This document shows, piece by piece, positions 43,746-53,052 of a stretch of DNA of 64,000 nucleotides. The notes beneath the pieces were generated by a model. The model was not told the DNA's origin. It searched no databases and saw nothing but the letters and a program-made list of their open reading frames with translations. Source of the DNA: an uncultured Caldilineaceae bacterium. GTDB lineage: Bacteria > Chloroflexota > Anaerolineae > Caldilineales > Caldilineaceae. Position 1 is the stretch's first letter. Each line of letters starts with the position of its first letter. The translations under genes were made by a program, and so were the position numbers. Location: the NCBI GenBank assembly GCA_951812725.1, contig OX638330.1:3100001-3164000 (forward strand), given 5' to 3'.

Positions 43746-45215
43746 ATGATCTTCAGACCCAGCATTGTCGCGCGTATGTGGGATACCTGGCTCTATTACC
43801 ATGAGGGCAAACATTACCTTTTCTACCTGCACAATTCGCGTGCTGACGTGCGCTGGGACGGCATGAGCGTGGCGGTATCGGACGACGGCGTCCACTTTGA
43901 CGATCACGGCCCCATCATTCACAAGGCGGATGACGCGGTCTGGCTGGGAACCGGCATGGTATGGCGGGTGGGCGATAAGTTCATGCTCAACTTCTCCGAG
44001 GAACGCGCGGGCGTACAGGAGATCTTTTTTGCGGAGTCCGATGACCTGCTGAACTGGACGCGCCTGCCGGATGAGGAGTACATCTGCCTGGCCGATTCAC
44101 GCTGGTACGCCGACGACCCGACGTTCACGAGCCAGCGCTGGGACTGCATCTGGGCGCTGCCGCGCGAGGAAGGAGAGGGTTATATCGGCTTTCTGACGGC
44201 GGTGGCGCGGCACGGTCCGGCAGGGCTGTGCGGGACGGCCGGCTGCGTCGTGTCGGATGACGGCCGCCATTTCCGGGCGGCGCCGCCGGTGATCGAGACA
44301 GGCGTGTGGGGGGACCGCGTCGAGGTCGGCGCGGTGGAGAAGTTTGGCGACCGCTATTACATGCTTTTGGGCGTTGGCGCCGCGCCGCTGGGCGCTCGCC
44401 AGCGTTCGCGGCTGCCGGCGGGCGAGGGCGGCATGTTTGTGCTGAACTCGGAAAACCAGGCCGGGCCGTACGAGCTTGAACCGCAGCAGGCCCCGTTTCT
44501 GAGCAGCAGCCCTATCCTGTACACCTACTTCGCCCGCTTTTACCGTTACGGCGACGAGCTCTTGCTCAACCACCATACGGTCCCGCGCAGCGGCCACGCC
44601 GGACCGGACGACATCTACTTTTCGCCGTTGAAATCGGTACAGCGCGACGATGCCGGCATTTTGAGCCTGCACTGGTGGACGGGCAACGAGGCGTTGAAAG
44701 GCAAGGCAATGCCGGTCGTTCTAGGGGACAGTGAGTTGTACGGACTGCAAGAGGATGACTGTACGCTCGCCGGCGGTCAGGCGCGCTTGAGCGCTGACAC
44801 AGGAGGGCTTGCCGTTTTGCCGGTAAAGTACAACACCAAGCACGGCGTGATCCTGGAGGCGGAAGTGACGCCGCACAGTACGGACGCGGCGCTCTCCGGA
44901 GCCGGTGTTTTCGTGGAAGGGGAGACTGCCAACGAGGGAACGCTACTGCTGGCGCAGAGTAGCGGGCAGGTAGGAGTCGGCCGATACGACGGCTATGCGT
45001 TCAGACCGCAGGATGGCAAGCCGTACAGCTATTCGACAGATGAGGCTGCGCGCTGGCGGCTCCTGGTACGCGATGCGCATGTCGAGTTGTATATTGACGA
45101 CGTGCACATCCAGTGCTACACGATGGACCACAGTTCTGGCGGGCGGCTGGGCTTCGCGGTCGAGGCCGGCAGCGCGACGATCAGCAACGTGCAGGCCTGG
45201 GAGATGTCCCTCTAG
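43746..45215 (+). CDS. GH32/GH43-like beta-propeller glycoside hydrolase
   Basis: A 489-residue cytoplasmic protein without signal peptide. The N-terminal part (about 1-310) has propeller-blade patterns such as TWLYYHEGKHYLFYLH, SDDGVHFDD and SDDLLNWTRL, as in GH32/GH68/GH43 enzymes. The C-terminal part (about 340-489) looks like the beta-sandwich that follows GH32 catalytic domains (ends in RLGFAVEAGSATI). Exact catalytic acids are not assigned; Asp in the first blade and Glu further on are candidates. AAAGGAGCC precedes ATG 43746. It is the last gene of operon 2 and converges with 45241-46608. Beta-fructosidase, arabinosidase or mannoside phosphorylase (GH130-like) functions are all possible. 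Confidence 0.78.
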   Translation: MIFRPSIVARMWDTWLYYHEGKHYLFYLHNSRADVRWDGMSVAVSDDGVHFDDHGPIIHKADDAVWLGTGMVWRVGDKFMLNFSEERAGVQEIFFAESDDLLNWTRLPDEEYICLADSRWYADDPTFTSQRWDCIWALPREEGEGYIGFLTAVARHGPAGLCGTAGCVVSDDGRHFRAAPPVIETGVWGDRVEVGAVEKFGDRYYMLLGVGAAPLGARQRSRLPAGEGGMFVLNSENQAGPYELEPQQAPFLSSSPILYTYFARFYRYGDELLLNHHTVPRSGHAGPDDIYFSPLKSVQRDDAGILSLHWWTGNEALKGKAMPVVLGDSELYGLQEDDCTLAGGQARLSADTGGLAVLPVKYNTKHGVILEAEVTPHSTDAALSGAGVFVEGETANEGTLLLAQSSGQVGVGRYDGYAFRPQDGKPYSYSTDEAARWRLLVRDAHVELYIDDVHIQCYTMDHSSGGRLGFAVEAGSATISNVQAWEMSL

Positions 45216-45240
45216 ATGGCACGTAACCGCCTCAGGCCGT

Positions 45241-46608
45241 TCAGTCGGCGGTCAAGATCACACAGCTGAATGCCCAGCAGCGCCACTCAACGTTGTCAGA
45301 GTTGCTCAGTTTCAGGCGCAGTCTGTTTTCGCCCTGACTCAGGGTGACAGGAACCTCCACGGCTGAAAAGCCGTCATCGTGCCTCAGAGTGGCGATGAGC
45401 TCGTCGTTGATCCACACTTTCATCCAGTCATCGAATCCAAGGCGCAGCACTGCCTCCGAATCCGACTGGGCCTCTATGACGGTTTCGGCATATGCGGCGG
45501 CGTCGACCGGCTGTGTGCCGGTGTTGCCGGTGGCGTCGCGGCGAAACCAGCGGGAAAAGTCGATCCAGGTCAGTTCCGGCGCAGTTTTGACCGCGGTCAG
45601 GTGACGCCCTCCCCACTCCCATGCGGCCGGCCACTCTTTTTCAGGGGTCTCCGGAAATTCTGCGCGCTCAAAGTCGTCCCGCGTCTGGCAGTCAAACGGC
45701 CCGGTGAGAATCCACTCCGCCGGCGTATTTGCTGCGGGCGGGTCGTTCTCTGCCGCCTTGTAGTAGTACAGGACACTTTCCATGTCGTTGGCGCGTGTGC
45801 CGAAGCGCAGCGACAGCGAGGATTTGAACCTTACACTGTCGGCGCCGAAAAAGCGGTAGGTGACCACCTCCGAACAGTCGGCATTCAGCCCAACAACATG
45901 CGGCGCGCCCGTCCACGCGCTCATTTCCGGGTACATGCCAAAGGAGTGGCCAAACACATCCTCGCTGCCTATCCCCCGCAAGACGTGGGGATTGGTTTCG
46001 CCGTCGATCAGCCAGGTATCGCCGCCGGTATGCCAGATCATGTCGCGGTAGTCATGGCGTCGGACTGCATGAAAGAGGCCGGCGACGAATCCGCTGCCTC
46101 CCAGAGCGCCGAGCAGGGTTGTGCCGAGCGGCTCTGCTGGTTTCTCCTCTGTGAATTGGGCGTGCAGCCGGTAGGGGGTGAGCGTTTCTTCATCGTCAAA
46201 TTTCTGCCAGTTGACCATCGACCAGACGGAGGTTGTTTCCTGTCCCGTATTGCGCAGTGTGATGCGGCACGAATTTTGGAAAGGTAGCGGGAAGTAGGCG
46301 TTGTAGCCGTTTTTGGGCAGAAGCTTGAGCGGCGCGGACTCAATGCGATAGGGGTCTTTCCCCAGCAGGACGCCGAAGAATTGGTGCAGCTTCATCTTGA
46401 CCTGAGGATCCGCGTCATCACAGGTGATTTCGATATCGATTTCCGCAGGCAGTTTGCTGGTGATCCAGAAATGTCGAACACAGCCGGGGCCGTGGGCGTT
46501 TATGAGATCAACAGCCTGCCCCGGCTCCAAATCTACCCGTTTCGTGGCGCGACGGGAAGTATAATCGGTTGGAAGTTGAATCAGAGGGAAGATTGTGTCG
46601 GAAAGCAA
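45241..46608 (-). CDS. DUF2961 family protein
   Basis: A 455-residue protein recognised as DUF2961 from the segment around residues 40-110 (GPGCVRHFWI, then NGYNAYFPLPF) typical of this family. Some DUF2961 proteins are now known to be glycoside hydrolases, including D-arabinofuranosidases (GH172). The C-terminal region (about 300-455) adds a beta-sandwich, probably carbohydrate binding. No signal peptide is seen. The start is a TTG at 46608 after a strong AAGGAGTTAGCC site. It lies 10 bases after the DUF4058 gene stop, in one minus-strand operon. Confidence 0.83.
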   Translation of the reverse strand: MLSDTIFPLIQLPTDYTSRRATKRVDLEPGQAVDLINAHGPGCVRHFWITSKLPAEIDIEITCDDADPQVKMKLHQFFGVLLGKDPYRIESAPLKLLPKNGYNAYFPLPFQNSCRITLRNTGQETTSVWSMVNWQKFDDEETLTPYRLHAQFTEEKPAEPLGTTLLGALGGSGFVAGLFHAVRRHDYRDMIWHTGGDTWLIDGETNPHVLRGIGSEDVFGHSFGMYPEMSAWTGAPHVVGLNADCSEVVTYRFFGADSVRFKSSLSLRFGTRANDMESVLYYYKAAENDPPAANTPAEWILTGPFDCQTRDDFERAEFPETPEKEWPAAWEWGGRHLTAVKTAPELTWIDFSRWFRRDATGNTGTQPVDAAAYAETVIEAQSDSEAVLRLGFDDWMKVWINDELIATLRHDDGFSAVEVPVTLSQGENRLRLKLSNSDNVEWRCWAFSCVILTAD

Positions 46609-46618
46609 GGCTAACTCC

Positions 46619-47419
46619 TTATTCTACGATGGCTAGAGGCTTTCGCAAGCCCTTCTCCAAGAGCAGCGCTTCCATCCACTCCTCCTCGGCCTTGCTTAGC
46701 GAGACCGGCGGCGGCTTGCTGTAGTCGAGCAGCAGGTCATAGCCGCCTACTTCGTAACTGCGAGCAAGGACGGCAGGCAGATCCAGCACAGCGTCATCAT
46801 CTTCCGGTAGCAAGGGAATCACACAGCGCGGAAGCCGATCTCTCAAGGGAATCGCGTAGACTTCCACGCTTGTACGCAGTTGTTGACGGCTGATGCTGAT
46901 GATATATCGCCAGTCTTGTGGGGCGATTACGTCAAAGTGGCGGGCAAATGTAGCTGTCGGCTTCGAATGGAGATCGACTTCAACCAGGTTTACTGGTTGG
47001 TTGAGAATTTCATCCTGTTCTTGAAGATATTGGTCTCGTCCCCATCCGAACTTGCTGGCCGAACTCAGAACCTCAATCTGCGTGACTACGCTCCTAGTGG
47101 CTACTAAGACGATCTGAATATAGGGAACACGTCGTTCTTCATCAAGAACTCTAATTGTTTGAGGTACGTCTGCGACCAGCGCGCCAGAGTCGGTCTGTGC
47201 CACAGGGAGTTGGCGCGGCGGCTGAACCACTTTGGCATCAGAGGGAAACATTTCGCCCAGGGGACTCGTTTCAGTCCGTTCGTCGATGCGTGCGATGTAT
47301 TTGGGATTAAGCTGCGGTTGAAGGTATTCAGAAGCGTAGGAGATCAGGCGGTGGTGAAGATCTGGCCAGCGTGCGCCGTGCTCCAGATATGGGTCCATGC
47401 CGGGGAAAGGGCTTGGCAC
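46619..47419 (-). CDS. DUF4058 family protein
   Basis: A 266-residue protein of the DUF4058 family, whose members begin with the PSPFPGMDPYLE motif seen here at residues 2-13. The function of the family is unknown; it is common in cyanobacteria, planctomycetes and Chloroflexota. The longer frame to 47485 is rejected: a GTG at 47419 with AAAGGAG 6 bases upstream gives the canonical N-terminus. It is upstream of and probably co-transcribed with the DUF2961 gene. Confidence 0.85.
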   Translation of the reverse strand: MPSPFPGMDPYLEHGARWPDLHHRLISYASEYLQPQLNPKYIARIDERTETSPLGEMFPSDAKVVQPPRQLPVAQTDSGALVADVPQTIRVLDEERRVPYIQIVLVATRSVVTQIEVLSSASKFGWGRDQYLQEQDEILNQPVNLVEVDLHSKPTATFARHFDVIAPQDWRYIISISRQQLRTSVEVYAIPLRDRLPRCVIPLLPEDDDAVLDLPAVLARSYEVGGYDLLLDYSKPPPVSLSKAEEEWMEALLLEKGLRKPLAIVE

Positions 47420-47787
47420 GTTGGTCTCCTTTGCGCTCTTACAGGGAATGATCCCATTTATACCGCGTAAGCCGGACTTGGTCAATGATAGCGGAACATT
47501 TCTTCATGCCATTTCCTTACTGGCTAGGATCCTAGTCTGGGAGGAGGGACGACGCAGCCTGTCGAGATTACTTTCGCGACTGCCCAGAGGCGGTCAATTG
47601 TTCTAACTCCCTCATTGGAATGGATACAGTTTTTGGCTTTTTGACTTGGCAACGCTGCCTCCATCACCCTGCATTTGCCGGCCTTGTCGATACAGACTTT
47701 CGGAAGGTCTCTCCTGTTTAGGAGGTTGCGATGAGCGACATTGAAGGATAAACTAGCGTCAACCTTACTCTCCACAGGAATCAATCC
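47420..47787. other. Intergenic region with a 6-codon ORF behind a strong ribosome site
   Basis: This 368-base stretch separates the divergent DUF4058 and hydrolase genes and must hold both promoters. At 47731-47751 ATG-AGC-GAC-ATT-GAA-GGA-TAA follows AGGAGG at ideal spacing; CTCCT-GTTT-AGGAG just upstream could fold over that site. It might be a leader peptide or a gene remnant. I saw no other feature. Confidence 0.4.
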
Positions 47788-49716
47788 ATGCGCAAAAATC
47801 GTTACGGCCACATGGTCCATGAGTACACAGTCGGCCGGGTACGCGAAATCTTGCGGGAGCGAGCTGACAGGCTGGCTGCTGTCCAGACGCGGGCGGATGC
47901 ACAGGGGTATGTGGACGAGGTGCGCGCAAAGGCGGCGCGCTGCTTCCCGGCGCTTCCCGCCCGAACGGATCTTAATGCCCAGATTACCGGCGGGATGGAT
48001 CTGGGAGACATCCGGCTGGAAAAGATCGTGTACGAGAGCCGGCCCGGTTTTCTGGTCAGCGCCAACCTCTACCTGCCCGCGCGGGTCGACGCGGAGTTGC
48101 CGTGCGTCCTTGGACTGTGCGGCCATTCCGATAACGGTAAGGCATACGGGCCCTACCAGTTCTTTGCCCGCGGCCTGGCCAGCAAGGGATTCGCTGTACT
48201 GATCGTGGACCCGGTCTCGCAGGGCGAGCGGCGGCAGTTCTACAGCGAGGAGGGCGTTCCGGCAGGGGAGCCGGGGCCCAGGTCGACTGTGGCCCACAAC
48301 ATGATAGGCAACCGCATGTTGCTGACAGGCGACTTTGTCGGCAGCTGGTTCGCCTGGGACGCGATTCGCGGGCTCGATTATCTGCTGGAAAGGCCGGAGA
48401 CGGACACGAGCCGGGTCGGCGTAACAGGATGCTCCGGCGGGGGAACACAGACTACGCAGTTGACGGCCATTGACCCGCGCATTACGATGGCGGCGCCGGA
48501 CTGCTACATTACAAGCTGGCTCTGCAATCTCGAAAATGAGTTGCCCGCGGATGCGGAACAAAATCCGCCGCGGGCGCTGGCGTTTGGTCTGGACGAGGCC
48601 GACCTGCTGCTGGCTTATGCGCCGCGTCCAACCATGATACTGGCCGAGGAGAACTGCTACTTTGATCTGCGCGGTGCAAGGCAGGCCCACGCCGAAATGA
48701 AGAAAATTCATTCATTGCTCGGCTCCCCTGACTCCACCGAGATCAGCGTCGGCCACTTGGATCACGGCTTCCACAAACATGCGCGGGAAGCGATGTACGG
48801 CTTCTTCATCAAACATGCCGGGCTGGCCGTCGGGTGCCAGGAAACTCCCATGGAGGAGATTCCGGAGGCGCAGCTCCACGCGGCTAAGGGAGAAGTCGTC
48901 CCGTTTGGGAGCGAGAAGATCTTTGGCTTCACGCAAGCGCGGGCCAGGGAGCTAGGAGCAAAGCGCACCTCTCTTGACCGCAGGGCACTTCAGGAGGCAG
49001 TAAGAAACCACCTGGACATAGAAATACCGGAGTCGCCGCCCCACTACCGTTACCTGCGGCGCAGCGGTGGGCAGGATGCCGCGACCGGCAAAGGTTATCA
49101 GTTCGCGGTGGAAAGCGAAGCGGGCATTCAGGTCATCCTGACCATGTTCGGCGACCTGGAAGACCAGTGCCGCCGCCCGCGAGGGTCTGTCTCCCTATTG
49201 GTCGGCCATCTTTCCAGCGAGGAGGATTGCGCTACTCTTCCGTGGCTGCAACGGCGAGTGGGCGAAGGACAGCGGATCCTCGCTGCCGACCTGCGCGGGA
49301 CAGGACAGAGCTTTCCCTACTCATGCGGATCCAGCGACATGCTCGAACCCTATGGAGCCGACTATCTCTATGCCAGCTTCGGCAGCATGATGGGCGAGAG
49401 CTACTTGGGACGGCGGGTATTTGACCTCTTGCGCACGATAGACTTCCTCGAAGAAGGCGGCGCCGAGGTGCATCTTATTGGCCGCGGCGTTGGCTCGGTG
49501 CCGGTGGCGTTGGCAGCGCTCTTGCACGCTTCCCAGCCGACCTGTGAGCTTGTTCACTATCTTCCAAGCTACCAGCTGCTCATCGACAAACCCTTGCACA
49601 ATTGGCCGTTTTCGTGTTTCATTGAGAACTGTCTCGAAGCGTTCGACCTGCCCGACATCTACAGTGCGCTTGGCGACAGGTTGAAGAAATGTGATCCCTG
49701 GGGGCCCTGGATTTGA
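47788..49716 (+). CDS. Alpha/beta hydrolase (acetyl-xylan-esterase / glucuronoyl-esterase-like)
   Basis: A 642-residue protein with no signal peptide. The first 340 residues form an alpha/beta-hydrolase domain with the nucleophile motif GCSGGG (Ser216) and a late His in HLDHGFH (about 328), resembling abhydrolase_7/AXE-type esterases that deacylate glycans. The second half (about 400-642) looks like another alpha/beta-hydrolase fold in which the nucleophile elbow is GRGVGS, so it is probably inactive or structural. ACAGGAAT precedes ATG 47788. The AGE-epimerase gene follows after 57 bases in the same direction. A role in removing acyl groups from oligosaccharides is inferred. Confidence 0.78.
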   Translation: MRKNRYGHMVHEYTVGRVREILRERADRLAAVQTRADAQGYVDEVRAKAARCFPALPARTDLNAQITGGMDLGDIRLEKIVYESRPGFLVSANLYLPARVDAELPCVLGLCGHSDNGKAYGPYQFFARGLASKGFAVLIVDPVSQGERRQFYSEEGVPAGEPGPRSTVAHNMIGNRMLLTGDFVGSWFAWDAIRGLDYLLERPETDTSRVGVTGCSGGGTQTTQLTAIDPRITMAAPDCYITSWLCNLENELPADAEQNPPRALAFGLDEADLLLAYAPRPTMILAEENCYFDLRGARQAHAEMKKIHSLLGSPDSTEISVGHLDHGFHKHAREAMYGFFIKHAGLAVGCQETPMEEIPEAQLHAAKGEVVPFGSEKIFGFTQARARELGAKRTSLDRRALQEAVRNHLDIEIPESPPHYRYLRRSGGQDAATGKGYQFAVESEAGIQVILTMFGDLEDQCRRPRGSVSLLVGHLSSEEDCATLPWLQRRVGEGQRILAADLRGTGQSFPYSCGSSDMLEPYGADYLYASFGSMMGESYLGRRVFDLLRTIDFLEEGGAEVHLIGRGVGSVPVALAALLHASQPTCELVHYLPSYQLLIDKPLHNWPFSCFIENCLEAFDLPDIYSALGDRLKKCDPWGPWI

Positions 49717-49773
49717 CGTTGCCTCCCTCTACGGGTCCGCACGGCCACAAACCAGTCAAAGGGAGAATTGGAA

Positions 49774-50961
49774 ATGTCATATCGCGACCCTGATTTCCTG
49801 CGCGACCACATTCGCAGCATCATCTCCTTTTACCACCCCACCTGCATCGACAACGAGTACGGCGGCTACATTAACCAAATGCGCGACGACGGCTCGGTCT
49901 TCGACCGCATGACCAAGCACCTGGTAGGGACCTGCCGCTTTGTTTACTGTTACTCGATGGCGTCGTTGGCGTTAGAGGAGCCTGCCTACCGGGACGCGGC
50001 CGCGCATGGGCTGCGGTGCCTCATGGATTCCCACCGGCAGCCTGACGGCGGATTCGCGTGGGTGCTGAATGGCCGGGAAGTGGAGGACGGCGACCGTCAC
50101 TGCTACGGGCACGCTTTTGTACTTTTGGCGGCGGCGGCCGCGGCAAAGGCGGGTGTCGACGGGGCGGTTGGATTTGCCGCCGAAGTCTATGACTTGCTAG
50201 AGACGCGCTTCTGGGAGCCGGATGCGCAACTCTACGCCGACTTGATCGCGGCCGGCGACTGGAACGCGATCGATCCCTACCGCGGGCAGAACGCCAACAT
50301 GCATATGTGCGAGGCGATGCTATGCGCATACGAGGCCACCGGCGAGGCCCGTTACCTGGACCGCGCCCACCTGCTGGCGCGGCGTATCTGCGTCGACCTG
50401 GCCGATGAAGCGGACGGGCTTGTGTGGGAACATTACCGTACCGACTGGACGCACGACTGGGACTACAACAAGGACGATTCCCAGAACCTGTTCAAGCCCT
50501 ACGGCTACTTGCCGGGTCACTTTACCGAGTGGTCCAAGCTGCTGCTCATCCTGGAACGTTACCGTCCGGAGGATTGGATGCTGCCCCGAGCCCAACATCT
50601 CTTCGACGTAGCGCTTGAGAAAAGCTGGGACGACGACAACGGCGGCATGCACTACACTTTCACGCCTGACGGCACCATTCTCGACCGCGACCGCTACTAC
50701 TGGGTGCTGTCGGAAACTTTCGCGGCCGCGGCGGCTCTGGCGTTGCGCACCGGCGATGACAGCTACTGGGACTGGTACGACAAGGCATGGACCTACTCCG
50801 ACAAGCACTTTGTCGATCATGAGTACGGCGGCTGGTACCGTATCCTTGATGCCAACAATCAGAAATACGACGATCTCAAGAGCCCGCCTTCCAAGACCGA
50901 CTACCACCCGCTGGGCGCTTGCTACGAGACGCTGGAGGCATTGCGTCTGGCAGGCGTCTAA
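49774..50961 (+). CDS. AGE family epimerase/isomerase (N-acylglucosamine 2-epimerase-like)
   Basis: A 395-residue (alpha/alpha)6-barrel protein. Family landmarks include the N-terminal NEYGGY segment, the HxxGHAF motif (RHCYGHAF), NANMHMCEAML in the middle, LPGHFTEWSKLL, and the C-terminal HEYGGWY. These conserved His and Glu residues carry out proton transfer in N-acyl-D-glucosamine 2-epimerase, cellobiose 2-epimerase and mannose isomerase. ATG 49774 is chosen over TTG 49768; AAGGGAGAA lies upstream. It probably interconverts a sugar released by the neighbouring hydrolases; the exact substrate is open. Confidence 0.9.
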   Translation: MSYRDPDFLRDHIRSIISFYHPTCIDNEYGGYINQMRDDGSVFDRMTKHLVGTCRFVYCYSMASLALEEPAYRDAAAHGLRCLMDSHRQPDGGFAWVLNGREVEDGDRHCYGHAFVLLAAAAAAKAGVDGAVGFAAEVYDLLETRFWEPDAQLYADLIAAGDWNAIDPYRGQNANMHMCEAMLCAYEATGEARYLDRAHLLARRICVDLADEADGLVWEHYRTDWTHDWDYNKDDSQNLFKPYGYLPGHFTEWSKLLLILERYRPEDWMLPRAQHLFDVALEKSWDDDNGGMHYTFTPDGTILDRDRYYWVLSETFAAAAALALRTGDDSYWDWYDKAWTYSDKHFVDHEYGGWYRILDANNQKYDDLKSPPSKTDYHPLGACYETLEALRLAGV

Positions 50962-51097
50962 AGGCGAGGAGTGCGTGGAGAGGAGTGGGAAGATAGACAC
51001 CTCTTCGCACACATCTATCCAGGCCGCGGTTGCCCTTTGCGAGAGCGCGCCCGAAACGGCAGGGCGCAGTTTACCACTGTGGTCGCGAATTGACTCT

Positions 51098-51111
51098 GGC
51101 TGAGTAGTTAC
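51098..51111 (+). repeat. Solo right terminal repeat of the MITE family
   Basis: GGCTGAGTAGTTAC is identical to the right end of copy 3. The bases just inside (GCGAATTGA) also resemble the element, but there is no core or left end upstream, so it is a deletion remnant. Confidence 0.7.
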
Positions 51112-51284
51112 CTCGAACCAGGTAACCCGCGTACTGTCACGATGCCGTTCCTGGCCTTTTGTACCGCTCCACAGCGCTAGACTGCCCACGCAATTGCCTT
51201 CAGCGGACCCAAGCAGTCGTGGCGCCTCCAATCTCCTCCTGGAACGAACCACAGTTTAGCCTGCCACCCCAAATTTCTCTGCGT

Positions 51285-51312
51285 TTGCCTCAACTTAAAA
51301 ACGATGTATACT
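51285..51312 (+). promoter_or_regulatory. Candidate promoter for sugar ABC operon 3
   Basis: TTGCCT, 16-base spacer, TATACT, in an AT-rich patch about 275 bases before the binding-protein start. A long 5' leader would follow. Confidence 0.35.
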
Positions 51313-51585
51313 TTGCTTAGACTCATACCTACTCCGAGACTTTCCGCATCGATCTCCAAGCTGAGGCTTAGGCATTTAACCTGTTCTTGTCCACTTCATC
51401 CAGCGGAAAGGCCATAGCTGCCATGTGAACGCCTTTTTAGTGAATCGCTGAAGTTGGTGCTACCTTCGTTCGCAAACGCCCGTTTGTAGAGCAGGGGAGG
51501 TGACTCCGGAGAAAACGCTTCGAGGTAAATCAGTCAAACCGGCAGCAATCGATTCTGCCCCGCCATTGGAAAGGAGAAGCGCAAG

Positions 51586-52929
51586 ATGAGCAAGAATCTT
51601 TCACGTCGGGACTTTCTGCGCATTGGAGCTGGGAGCATGGGCGCTGCGGCACTGGCGGCCTGTGCCGTGCCTACGACCGTCGAGGTAGAGGTAACCGCCG
51701 TTCCTGTCAGACCTGAAATCGTCCAGCTTGAGTACGCGGGTGTTCACGCCCCTTCGGGCCTGGTCGGAGAATTGAAGAGGAACCTGATAGTCCAATTCAA
51801 CGAAGAAAACCCGGATCTACGTCTGGAGTATACCTGGGGCGCGGCGCGTACTGCAGGTACGCTGGCATCAGAGGCGCTCATGGCCGACATCGCCGCAGGA
51901 ATTCCACCGGACCTGGTCGATTTTGAACCGGCCTCGGTGCCGCTGTGGGCGGAAAACGAAGCCCTGATCGATCTTACAGACAGGATGAGCGCGGCCGACC
52001 TCACCACCGACCTATTCTACAAGGCGGTCAATGACCAGAACTTGTGGAAAGGCAAGTGGTATACCTTCCTCTACTCGATGGACGGACGCGTCCTCTACTA
52101 CAGAAAGGACCTGTTCCGAGAGGCCGGTCTCGATCCAGATAGCCCGCCCACACACATCGATGAGATTGCTGTGGCTGCGGAGGCGCTGACGAGCAAGACC
52201 GGGGAGCGCTACGAATCGATCGGCTTCATCCCGTGGGCCTTCCAGGGCCGCTGGATATACACGTGGGGATTCAGTTGGGGGGCCCAATTCATGAATCCCG
52301 ATACACTTGAGCTGACCGTGAACCATCCGCAAGTAGTGGCCCTGTGGGAATGGATGAGGGAGTGGCGAGACCAGTACGGCGGCATCAATGTGATCACTTC
52401 CTTTACCGAAGCGTTCGGCGCGCAGGCCCAGGATCCGTTCATCATGGGCGTGGTGCCGATGATGATCAACGGCAACTGGATGATCTCCAACTTCAGCAAA
52501 TATGCCCCTGACATGGACTATGGCGCCACCTGGATTCCTTACCCGCGCGAGGGCGGGCAAGAAGCCACCTGGACCAGTGGCTGGAGTTGGGCCATCCCCT
52601 CTGGCGTAGGCTACCTGGACGACTCGTTCAGGGCTCTAACTTGGCTGGCACGGCGTGACAACATCGAAGCCTACAATCTGGGAAGGTCGAATTTCTCGCC
52701 TTACATCGAGCATGGTGAAAGCCCTGCGTTCCGCGAAAACCCGGCGATGAGCTTCTTCGTCGATACCTTGCCCTTTGCCGGCATCATGCCGCCGACGCCG
52801 ATGAGTGATATGGCATGGGCGGGCCTGAGTGACGCATTCGACGATATCATGCACGACAAGGTGGATGTGCAAGAGGCGTTGGATGATCTGAACGTCAGAC
52901 TCAACGAAGAGTTGCAGCAATACCTGTAG
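51586..52929 (+). CDS. Sugar ABC transporter substrate-binding lipoprotein, Tat-exported
   Basis: A 447-residue SBP_bac_1 protein with twin-arginine motif SRRDFLRI (6-13) and lipobox Cys26 (LAAC). The body is only distantly related to the binding proteins of operons 1 and 2, suggesting a different sugar ligand. AAAGGAGAAGC lies upstream of ATG 51586. It is followed by a hairpin, then two permeases. There is no ATPase gene nearby. Confidence 0.93.
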   Translation: MSKNLSRRDFLRIGAGSMGAAALAACAVPTTVEVEVTAVPVRPEIVQLEYAGVHAPSGLVGELKRNLIVQFNEENPDLRLEYTWGAARTAGTLASEALMADIAAGIPPDLVDFEPASVPLWAENEALIDLTDRMSAADLTTDLFYKAVNDQNLWKGKWYTFLYSMDGRVLYYRKDLFREAGLDPDSPPTHIDEIAVAAEALTSKTGERYESIGFIPWAFQGRWIYTWGFSWGAQFMNPDTLELTVNHPQVVALWEWMREWRDQYGGINVITSFTEAFGAQAQDPFIMGVVPMMINGNWMISNFSKYAPDMDYGATWIPYPREGGQEATWTSGWSWAIPSGVGYLDDSFRALTWLARRDNIEAYNLGRSNFSPYIEHGESPAFRENPAMSFFVDTLPFAGIMPPTPMSDMAWAGLSDAFDDIMHDKVDVQEALDDLNVRLNEELQQYL

Positions 52930-52980
52930 CCAAGGACCGCTGCACGGGAAGAGGCGTGTGAAATCTTCGAAAAGTGAGTA

Positions 52981-53019
52981 GAGAGGAGCGAGAATGAGAT
53001 GCGCTCTCTCGCTTCTCTC
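52981..53019 (+). promoter_or_regulatory. Intercistronic hairpin between binding protein and permease (operon 3)
   Basis: GAGAGGAGCGAGA (52981-52993) pairs with TCTCGCTTCTCTC (53007-53019) at 12 of 13 positions plus one G-T. It has the same position and purine/pyrimidine-rich style as the hairpins in operons 1 and 2, but not the same sequence. Confidence 0.6.
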
Positions 53020-53052
53020 TGCCCCCCTCCTTCATAAGGAAAGGAAAGGTTC

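Larger units (their letters stand above)
50962..51585. other. 624-base intergenic region with MITE end remnant and candidate promoter
   Basis: No convincing gene. It contains an isolated right end of the MITE family (GGCTGAGTAGTTAC, 51098-51111, preceded by GCGAATTGA as in full copies) and a candidate promoter at 51285-51312. A 60-codon minus-strand frame at 51177-51359 has no recognisable similarity. Confidence 0.6.

Noticed and set aside
51177..51359. A 60-codon minus-strand frame in the gap before sugar operon 3
   Set aside because: It has no ribosome site and no recognisable family, and overlaps the candidate promoter. It cannot be excluded but is not supported.
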